NCBI RefSeq assembly: GCF_000518265.1
Contig: NZ_KI912410.1
Span: 910,774 to 974,773 of the forward strand
DNA length: 64,000 bases
DNA from: Actinomadura oligospora ATCC 43269
GTDB taxonomy: Bacteria; Actinomycetota; Actinomycetes; Streptosporangiales; Streptosporangiaceae
Direction: 5' to 3'
Shown here: positions 58,466-64,000 of the stretch, piece by piece
How positions within the stretch are numbered: the stretch's first letter is position 1
How the letters are laid out: every line of letters begins with the position of its first letter
The notes under the pieces: generated by a model
What the model was told of the DNA's origin: nothing
Seen by the model: only the letters and a program-made list of their open reading frames with translations
Databases searched by the model: none
Made by a program: the position numbers and the translations under genes

Positions 58466-60130
58466 ATGGCCGAGTACATCTACACGATGCAGCGTGTGCG
58501 CAAGGCACATGGCGACAAGGTCGTCCTGGACGACGTCACCTTGCACTTCCTGCCCGGCGCCAAGATCGGCGTGCTGGGCCCGAACGGCACCGGCAAGTCG
58601 ACGCTGCTGCGGATGATGGCCGGTCTGGAGCAGCCGTCCAACGGCGACGCCAAGCTCATGCCGGGGTTCACGGTGGGCATCCTGCAGCAGGAGCCGCCGC
58701 TGAACGAGGAGAAGACCGTCCTCGGCAACGTCGAGGAGGGCGTCGCCGAGACCAAGGCGATGCTCGACCGGTTCAACGAGATCGCCGAGCAGATGGCGAC
58801 CGACTACTCCGACGAGCTCATGGCGGAGATGGGCAAGCTGCAGGAGCAGCTCGACCACAGCAACGCCTGGGACCTCGACTCCCAGCTCGAGCAGGCGATG
58901 GACGCCCTGCGCTGCCCGCCGCGGGACGCCGACGTCACCAAGCTCTCCGGTGGTGAGCGCCGCCGCGTGGCGCTGTGCAAGCTCCTGCTGCAGTCCCCCG
59001 ACCTGCTCCTCCTGGACGAGCCGACCAACCACCTGGACGCCGAGTCCGTCCAGTGGCTGGAGCAGTTCCTCGCCAAGTACGAGGGCACCGTCCTCGCCGT
59101 CACCCACGACCGGTACTTCCTGGACAACGTCGCGACCTGGATCCTGGAGCTGGACCGGGGGCGCTGCCACCCCTACGAGGGCAACTACTCCACCTACCTG
59201 GAGAAGAAGGCCGAGCGGCTCAAGGTCGAGGGCAACAAGGACGCCAAGCGCAAGAAGCGCCTCGAGGACGAGCTCGAGTGGGTTCGGTCGAACCCCAAGG
59301 CCCGCCAGACCAAGTCCAAGGCCCGCCTGGCGCGGTACGAGGAGATGGCCTCCGAGGCCGCCAAGACCCGGAAGCTGGACTTCGAGGAGATCCAGATCCC
59401 GCCGGGGCCGCGCCTGGGCAACACGGTGATCGTCGCCGACAAGCTCACCAAGGGCTTCGGCGACCGGGTGCTGATGGACGACCTGTCCTTCAACCTGCCG
59501 CCGAACGGCATCGTCGGCGTCATCGGCCCGAACGGCGTCGGCAAGACCACCCTGTTCCGCATGATCATCGGCGAGGAGAAGCCGACCTCCGGCGTGCTGC
59601 GCGTCGGTGAGACCGTCCAGGTCTCCTACGTGGACCAGGGCCGCGGCGGCATCGCCCCGGACAAGACGGTGTGGGAGGTCGTCTCGGACGGCCTGGACCA
59701 CATCAACGTCGGCCAGGTCGAGATGCCGTCCCGCGCCTACGTCGCCGCCTTCGGCTTCAAGGGCCCGGACCAGCAGAAGCCCGCGGGCGTCCTGTCCGGC
59801 GGCGAGCGCAACCGGCTGAACCTCGCGCTCACCCTCAAGCAGGGCGGCAACGTCCTGCTGCTGGACGAGCCGACCAACGACCTCGACACCGAGACCCTGT
59901 CGAGCCTGGAGAACGCCCTCCTGGAGTTCCCCGGCTGCGCCGTGATCACCTCGCACGACCGGTGGTTCCTCGACCGCATCGCCACGCACATCCTGGCGTG
60001 GGAGGACGGCTCGAACTGGTTCTGGTTCGAGGGCAACTTCGCCGACTACGAGAAGAACAAGATCGAGCGCCTGGGCGCCGAGGCGGCCCGTCCGCACCGG
60101 GTGACCCACCGCCGTCTCACCCGCGACTGA
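58466..60130 (+). CDS. ettA: ABC-F translation factor, energy-dependent translational throttle A
   Basis: This 554-residue soluble protein has two ABC ATPase domains and no membrane segment. The first has GPNGTGKST, LSGGERRRVALCKLLL and LLLLDEPTNHLD. The second has GPNGVGKTT, VLSGGERNRLNLALTL and LLLDEPTNDLD. The linker between them (about 240-320) is rich in Lys/Arg/Glu and includes the interdomain P-site tRNA-interacting region. The start MAEYIYTMQRVRKAHGDKVV is characteristic of EttA. EttA binds the ribosomal E site and gates initiation according to ATP/ADP levels. Confidence 0.96.
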   Translation: MAEYIYTMQRVRKAHGDKVVLDDVTLHFLPGAKIGVLGPNGTGKSTLLRMMAGLEQPSNGDAKLMPGFTVGILQQEPPLNEEKTVLGNVEEGVAETKAMLDRFNEIAEQMATDYSDELMAEMGKLQEQLDHSNAWDLDSQLEQAMDALRCPPRDADVTKLSGGERRRVALCKLLLQSPDLLLLDEPTNHLDAESVQWLEQFLAKYEGTVLAVTHDRYFLDNVATWILELDRGRCHPYEGNYSTYLEKKAERLKVEGNKDAKRKKRLEDELEWVRSNPKARQTKSKARLARYEEMASEAAKTRKLDFEEIQIPPGPRLGNTVIVADKLTKGFGDRVLMDDLSFNLPPNGIVGVIGPNGVGKTTLFRMIIGEEKPTSGVLRVGETVQVSYVDQGRGGIAPDKTVWEVVSDGLDHINVGQVEMPSRAYVAAFGFKGPDQQKPAGVLSGGERNRLNLALTLKQGGNVLLLDEPTNDLDTETLSSLENALLEFPGCAVITSHDRWFLDRIATHILAWEDGSNWFWFEGNFADYEKNKIERLGAEAARPHRVTHRRLTRD

Positions 60131-60138
60131 CCGAGCGC

Positions 60139-60164
60139 GGAGCCGCCGATCCGCCGGCGGCTCC
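60139..60164 (+). terminator. First terminator hairpin after ettA
   Basis: GGAGCCGCCG and CGGCGGCTCC form a perfect 10-bp stem with a 6-nt loop starting nine bases after the ettA stop. Confidence 0.7.
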
Positions 60165-60177
60165 GTCATGGTCGTCC

Positions 60178-60212
60178 GAAGCGCCGCGTCCTCCACGAGG
60201 ACGCGGCGCTTC
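60178..60212 (+). terminator. Second terminator hairpin after ettA
   Basis: GAAGCGCCGCGTCCT and AGGACGCGGCGCTTC form a perfect 15-bp stem with a 5-nt loop, 13 bases after the first hairpin. The tandem arrangement suggests strong termination. Confidence 0.75.
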
Positions 60213-60338
60213 CGCGTGGTGGCAAGGGGACGCCGGATACAAATCGTGGTGGGTTGTTGTGGGTTGGGTGCATGAGCGAGGGGGTGGGGACGGCGGGTAG
60301 ATTCGGGCCCGATCCACTTCGACGACCCGGGCGAGGAC

Positions 60339-60779
60339 ATGCAGAGCGGTGACGAACGGCCCATGGCGGACTTCCGGCACGTCTACGAGTTCCACCTGAG
60401 GTTCGGCGACATCGACTCGCAGGGGCACGTGAACAACGTGAAGTTCCTCGGCTACCTGGAGGACGCGCGGCTGGAGATGTTCCACGCCGATCCCGTCCGC
60501 AAGGGCGAGGAGCCCATCCGGGGGATGGTCGTCGCGCGGCACGAGATCGACTACGTGACGCCGCTGCTGCCGACCGTCGAGCCCGTCCGGGTGGAGACGT
60601 GGATCACCCGGGTGCGGGGCGCGTCGTTCACGCTGGCCTACGAGGTGCGGGACGACGAGAACGTGTACGCGCGGGCCACCTCGGTGCTCGTCGCGTTCGA
60701 CGTGGAGAAGAACCGGCTGCGCCGTTTCACGCCGTACGAGCGCGACTTCATAGGCCGCTACCTCGCCCCCGCCGAGTAG
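60339..60779 (+). CDS. Acyl-CoA thioesterase, hot-dog fold (FadM/YbgC-like)
   Basis: This 146-residue enzyme has the 4-hydroxybenzoyl-CoA thioesterase signature FHLRFGDIDSQGHVNNVKFL, with the catalytic Asp in FGDID, followed by YLEDARLEMF and the strand VARHEIDYVTPLL. It should hydrolyse fatty or aromatic acyl-CoA in the cytoplasm. The ATG at 60363 (MADFRHVYEF) is an equally plausible start and would trim eight residues. It follows two terminators and so has its own promoter. Confidence 0.9.
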   Translation: MQSGDERPMADFRHVYEFHLRFGDIDSQGHVNNVKFLGYLEDARLEMFHADPVRKGEEPIRGMVVARHEIDYVTPLLPTVEPVRVETWITRVRGASFTLAYEVRDDENVYARATSVLVAFDVEKNRLRRFTPYERDFIGRYLAPAE

Positions 60780-60830
60780 CGGGGCGGCGTCGCGTGGCCG
60801 ACCTGGAGTCGGCCACGCGGACTGAGCGGG

Positions 60831-61652
60831 TCAGACCGCCGCGAAGGCGTGGGCGTCGAGCACCTCGGTGAAGGACCGGACGAACAGCTCGGGGTTCTCG
60901 AAGGGGAGGCCGTGGCCGCCGGGGACCTCCACGAGGCGGGCGTCCGCGATGGCCTCGGCCAGGTGCCGCTGGTGGTGGGGCGGGACGACGCGGTCGTCCG
61001 AGCTGGAGAGGATCACGGTCGGCGCGGTGATCTCCGGGAGCAGGGCCGTGATGTCGACGGTGAGGTCGGTCTCGATCTGGCGGAGGTAGCCGTCCGAGAC
61101 AGCCTGGATCGCCTGCGTGAAACCGGCCGTGGCGGCGTCGAAGTCGGCACCGGTGCGGGCGCGGAGCGTGGCGTCGCCCATGGCCGTGCACTGGAGCAGG
61201 CGGGCCTGGAGTTCGGGGTCCATGCGGGTGAGGCGGGCCCAGAGGTCGAACTGGAAGGCCATCCAGGGGTCGGTCTTCGCCCATCCGGCGTGCGGGGTGA
61301 GCGACAGGACGCGGTCCGGGGACGTTCCGGCGACGGCGACGGCGACGGTCGCGCCCAGGGAGTGGCCCGCGAGGTGGAAGCAGTCCAAGCCCGCGTGGTC
61401 GGCCGCACCCAGAACCTGCCTGACCAGGTCGTCCAGGAGGATCGGGCCGCCGGGGTCGCGGGTCGCGCCCGCGCCGGAGAGGTCCGGGGCGAGGATGGTG
61501 AAGCGGTCGGCGAGGGCGTCGATGAGCGGGCCCCAGTTGCCGGGGCCGTCCGCGCCGGTGCCGTGCACCAGGACGAGGCCGGGCCCGGTGCCGGTGAGCA
61601 GGTAGTTGACAGTGCTGAGGCCGGTGCTGAGCTGGACGTCGGCGGTGGGCAT
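60831..61652 (-). CDS. Alpha/beta hydrolase downstream of MFS pump
   Basis: This 273-residue hydrolase has LVLVHGTGADGPGNW, the nucleophile elbow AGHSLGATVA, an acid residue in LSSSDDRVVPP and the His in VPGGHGLPFENPELF. It belongs to the large small-molecule esterase/lyase branch; the substrate is unknown. It starts 14 bases after the MFS gene on the same strand, so the two form an operon, probably controlled by the divergent MarR regulator. Detoxification of the same compound that the pump exports is a reasonable guess. Confidence 0.88.
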   Translation of the reverse strand: MPTADVQLSTGLSTVNYLLTGTGPGLVLVHGTGADGPGNWGPLIDALADRFTILAPDLSGAGATRDPGGPILLDDLVRQVLGAADHAGLDCFHLAGHSLGATVAVAVAGTSPDRVLSLTPHAGWAKTDPWMAFQFDLWARLTRMDPELQARLLQCTAMGDATLRARTGADFDAATAGFTQAIQAVSDGYLRQIETDLTVDITALLPEITAPTVILSSSDDRVVPPHHQRHLAEAIADARLVEVPGGHGLPFENPELFVRSFTEVLDAHAFAAV

Positions 61653-61666
61653 TCTTCGGGTTCCTT

Positions 61667-63271
61667 TCAGCGGACGGGTTCGGCCACCGCGCGTCGCTCG
61701 ACGGCGACGGCGGGGGCGGAGGCAGGAGTGGGACGGAGAAGACGGGCGACGATCAGCGCTCCGACCAGCGACAACGCGGAGAGCGCCCACAGGACGTCGT
61801 GGAGCGCGCCCGCGTACGCGTGCGTGGCGGCCTCGGCGTAGCCGGTCGCCGCGACTCCGCCCGGGGGAGTCATGTCGCCCTGCAGCAGCCGGGACGTGGC
61901 CTCCGAGGCGGTGCGGTCGCCGTAGTGTCCGGCCAGGTCGGAGCGGGTGAACGTGGTGAGCAGCGCCCCGAGGACGGCCACGGCGACGACCTCGCCGCTG
62001 ATCCGGGCGGTGTTGAACAGGCCCGCGGCCATCCCGGCGCGTTCGGGCTCGACGGAGGAGATGGCCGCGCCGTCCATGATGGCCAGGGAGATCCCGAAGC
62101 CGGTGCCGATCAGCAGCAGCGGGGCCGCGAGGGATTTGGCGCCCGCACCTCCCGGGACGAGCGCCAGCAGCGCGGTCCCGGCCGCGACCAGCAGCAACGT
62201 CAGGACGAGCAGGGCGCGCTGGGACAGCCGTCCGCCGAGGACGCCCGTGAGCGGCGGCAGGACGAGCGTCGGCCCGGTGAGCAGCATCAGCGTCAGGCCC
62301 GCCGTGCTCGCGGACGCGTGCAGCGTCGCCATGAAGTACGGCGGCAGGACGATGGTGAGCGCGACGAACCCGAACGCGAGCAGGAACGGCATCGCGGAGA
62401 TCGCCACGAAACGAGGACGGGTCAGCAGCGCGAGGTCCACGAGCGGGTTCGGATGACGCCGTTCGACGGTCGCGAACGCGGCCAGCAGCAGCACGCACGC
62501 GGTGAACCCGCCGAGGACGGCCCCGTGCGTCCAGCCGAGCGTCGGCCCTTCGACCAGCGCGAACGTGAACGCGGAGAGGCCGAGCGTGAAGGTCGCGGCG
62601 CCCGTCCAGTCGATCGGCCCGGACGCGTCCCGCCGCGACTCGGTGAGCAGCGGGACGGCCAGCAGGCTCGGCACCAGCGCGACGGCGGCGACGCCGAAGA
62701 ACGCACGCCAGCCGAGGCCGGTGACGAGCAGCCCGGCGATGACCGGGCCGAACGCGAGGCCGAGGCCGAGGACGGTCCCGAACACGCCGAACGCGCGGGT
62801 GCGGGACGGCCCGTCCGGGAAGGCGGCGGCCAGCAGGGCGCTGCCGCCGGTGGTCGCGGCGGCGGCCCCCGCCCCGGTGAGCAGGCGCGCGGCGACGAGC
62901 GTCCCGATGTCCGGCGTGAGCGTCGCGACAAGCATGGACGCGGTGAACACGGCGAGCCCGCCCGTGAACATCCGTCGCCGTCCGATCCGGTCGGCGAGCG
63001 AGCCGGTGCTCGCCATGAGGCTCGCGAAGGTCAGGAAGAACGCGTTGACGACCCACTGGGAGGCGGCGAGGCCCGCGTGCAGCGACCGTCCGACGTCGGC
63101 GGTCGCCTCGGCGGCGCCCGTGGCGGTGATCGGGATGAGCAGCAGTGCGCCGCAGACCACGGTGAGCGTCACGCCGGGGGAGGCGCGCCGCGCCGAGGTG
63201 GACGGCGACCCGCGCCGGGAGCCGGGGTGTGCGGGGCTGGGCGAGGTGGCGTGCCGGGCGGAGCCGGGCAT
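61667..63271 (-). CDS. MFS drug exporter, DHA2 family (about 14 spans)
   Basis: This 534-residue membrane protein is an EmrB/QacA-type proton-driven exporter with about 14 hydrophobic spans. Motif A is present as GSLADRIGRRRMFTGG after the second span, and motif C-like glycine/proline spacing is present in GTVLGLGLAFGPVIAGLLVT. A 30-residue Ser/Arg/Pro-rich lead precedes the first span. It is divergent from a MarR-family gene and followed by a hydrolase gene. That layout is typical of a ligand-induced efflux operon. Confidence 0.93.
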   Translation of the reverse strand: MPGSARHATSPSPAHPGSRRGSPSTSARRASPGVTLTVVCGALLLIPITATGAAEATADVGRSLHAGLAASQWVVNAFFLTFASLMASTGSLADRIGRRRMFTGGLAVFTASMLVATLTPDIGTLVAARLLTGAGAAAATTGGSALLAAAFPDGPSRTRAFGVFGTVLGLGLAFGPVIAGLLVTGLGWRAFFGVAAVALVPSLLAVPLLTESRRDASGPIDWTGAATFTLGLSAFTFALVEGPTLGWTHGAVLGGFTACVLLLAAFATVERRHPNPLVDLALLTRPRFVAISAMPFLLAFGFVALTIVLPPYFMATLHASASTAGLTLMLLTGPTLVLPPLTGVLGGRLSQRALLVLTLLLVAAGTALLALVPGGAGAKSLAAPLLLIGTGFGISLAIMDGAAISSVEPERAGMAAGLFNTARISGEVVAVAVLGALLTTFTRSDLAGHYGDRTASEATSRLLQGDMTPPGGVAATGYAEAATHAYAGALHDVLWALSALSLVGALIVARLLRPTPASAPAVAVERRAVAEPVR

Positions 63272-63303
63272 GACGGATGATCCCTTCGAGGTCGATAACC
63301 ATA

Positions 63304-63329
63304 AGAACCCTGATGGAGATACAAGTTCT
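63304..63329. promoter_or_regulatory. Candidate MarR operator
   Basis: AGAAC (63304-63308) and GTTCT (63325-63329) form an inverted repeat with a 16-nt spacer in the AT-richer gap between the MFS and MarR genes, beside the MarR promoter. MarR dimers usually bind such sites. Confidence 0.5.
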
Positions 63330-63345
63330 GATACGAATGCGGACC

Positions 63346-63373
63346 TTGTCAAGTCGTCGAGGGTTGGTAGGGT
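63346..63373 (+). promoter_or_regulatory. Promoter of the marR gene
   Basis: TTGTCA (63346-63351) and TAGGGT (63368-63373) sit 16 nt apart, about 20 bases before the ATG. They match the -35/-10 pattern of vegetative actinomycete promoters. Confidence 0.6.
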
Positions 63374-63394
63374 TCCTGCGGAAGGGGAGGTCCG

Positions 63395-63838
63395 ATGGAG
63401 GCCGACGAACGGATCGAGCGGGCCACGGCCTGGCGTCCCGGCTCGCTGATCAAGCGCGCCGAGCAGGCGCTGATCGCCGAGAAGACCCGGGTGCTGCGGC
63501 CGTTCGGGCTGACCGTCCCGCAGTACGCGGCGATGTACGCGCTCTCCCTGGCGCCGGGCATCTCGGGCGCGAGACTCGCCCGGTACTGCGCGGTGACACC
63601 GCAGAGCATGACGACGGTGCTGAAGACGCTGGAGGGCCGTGGCCTGGTCGAACGCCGTCCGTCCGAGGATCACGCGCAGGTGCTCGTCACGCGGCTCACC
63701 CCCGAGGGCGAGGCCCTCCTGGACGAGGCGGACGCCGCGGCCGTCGCCGTCGAGCGCCGGATCGTGGACGCGTTCGACGAGGACGAACTGGAGGCGCTCC
63801 GCGTCCTGCTCGGACGGGCCGTGGACGTCCTGACCTGA
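63395..63838 (+). CDS. MarR-family transcriptional regulator
   Basis: This 147-residue winged-helix repressor has the core GLTVPQYAAMYALSLAPGIS, ARLARYCAVTPQSMTTVLKT and the wing GLVERRPSEDHAQVLVTRLT. It starts with GGAAGGGGAGG just upstream. Divergent transcription from an MFS pump and the shared 123-bp gap suggest that it represses both itself and the pump-hydrolase operon until a ligand binds. The ligand is unknown. Confidence 0.95.
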   Translation: MEADERIERATAWRPGSLIKRAEQALIAEKTRVLRPFGLTVPQYAAMYALSLAPGISGARLARYCAVTPQSMTTVLKTLEGRGLVERRPSEDHAQVLVTRLTPEGEALLDEADAAAVAVERRIVDAFDEDELEALRVLLGRAVDVLT

Positions 63839-63939
63839 CTTTCCGGAGCTTTCCGGAAATACCAGCCCTGGCCAGGGGTAACGATCTCGGCATATGGGGA
63901 TCAAACGGGCAACCAGCCCCACCCCCGTTCGAGGTGCCG

Positions 63940-64000
63940 ATGTCCCCCTATGTCTTCGCCTGGATCCTGTGGGTCGCGATGTTCTTCGCGATCGAGATGC
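63940..64000 (+). CDS. Start of a membrane protein (cut by window end)
   Basis: Only 20 codons are visible (MSPYVFAWILWVAMFFAIEM). They form a hydrophobic N-terminal segment that looks like a first membrane span. GAGGTG lies four bases before the ATG. The family cannot be recognised from this fragment. Confidence 0.55.
   Translation, partial: MSPYVFAWILWVAMFFAIEM

Noticed and set aside
1..64000. Insertion sequences, integrases, tRNA or rRNA genes
   Set aside because: I looked for transposase motifs, flanking inverted repeats and tRNA-like cloverleaf sequence and found none I could support by eye; a tRNAscan and ISfinder search would be needed to exclude them fully.

Overview
This window reads as the chromosome of a high-GC filamentous actinobacterium. 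Third codon positions are nearly all G or C, GTG starts are frequent, and ATGA/GTGA stop-start overlaps are common. Actinomycete-typical families are present: DUF397 with an XRE-DUF5753 regulator, DUF6504 with DnaE2, DUF4328, DUF3761 and RsbW-type ATPases. A Streptosporangiales/Thermomonosporaceae member such as Actinomadura is a reasonable but unproven guess. I saw no tRNA, rRNA, insertion sequence or CRISPR array.

Layout. 0-3.5 kb: the C-terminal bulk of cobN. 3.9-5.8 kb: a minus-strand ATPase plus RloB/TOPRIM-like pair that looks like a phage-defence cassette. 5.9-11.6 kb: amino-acid permease, membrane Ser/Thr kinase, hydrolase, a kinase-gene relic and a TetR regulator. 12.4-16.2 kb: a perfect LexA box followed by DUF6504 and the error-prone polymerase dnaE2. 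16.2-22.5 kb: DUF4328 protein and a two-component system divergent from an ABC exporter. 22.6-30.3 kb: lipoprotein, metallo-hydrolase, GlxA-type regulator, secreted esterase, methyltransferase, acetolactate-synthase-like enzyme and an F420-type oxidoreductase. 30.6-32.6 kb: a WhiJ/BldB-style developmental regulator module. 32.6-33.8 kb: a multiply frameshifted pseudogene.

34.0-48.6 kb is the core of the window. A cobalamin riboswitch is followed by a tightly packed cobalamin operon, mostly with overlapping stops and starts: chlID-type chelatase, cobO, cobB, a GNAT-CobI fusion, cobM, cbiD, cobL (cbiET), a cbiG-cobJ fusion, a ferredoxin, cobH, cbiX with a His-rich tail, cobC and cobT. cobA/cysG follows behind its own gap. 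The set mixes markers of the early-cobalt (CbiX, CbiD, CbiG) and late-cobalt (CobN, ChlID) routes. CobG/CobZ, CobK, CobQ, CobD, CobP and CobS are not in the window.

48.8-54.8 kb: cobA is overlapped by two tandem dynamin-like GTPases, the second with two membrane spans. They are followed by a short SSB paralogue without the usual acidic tip. This resembles sporulation-division genes (DynA/DynB, SsbB) of Streptomyces, by inference only. 54.8-58.5 kb is mostly non-coding repeat-rich DNA around a membrane diguanylate cyclase. 58.5-64 kb: ettA, a thioesterase, a hydrolase-MFS operon divergent from a MarR regulator, and the start of a membrane protein.

A recurring oddity is the number of short tandem repeats (11-18 bp units, plus longer ones). 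They occur both in intergenic DNA and, in frame, at the ends of proteins.
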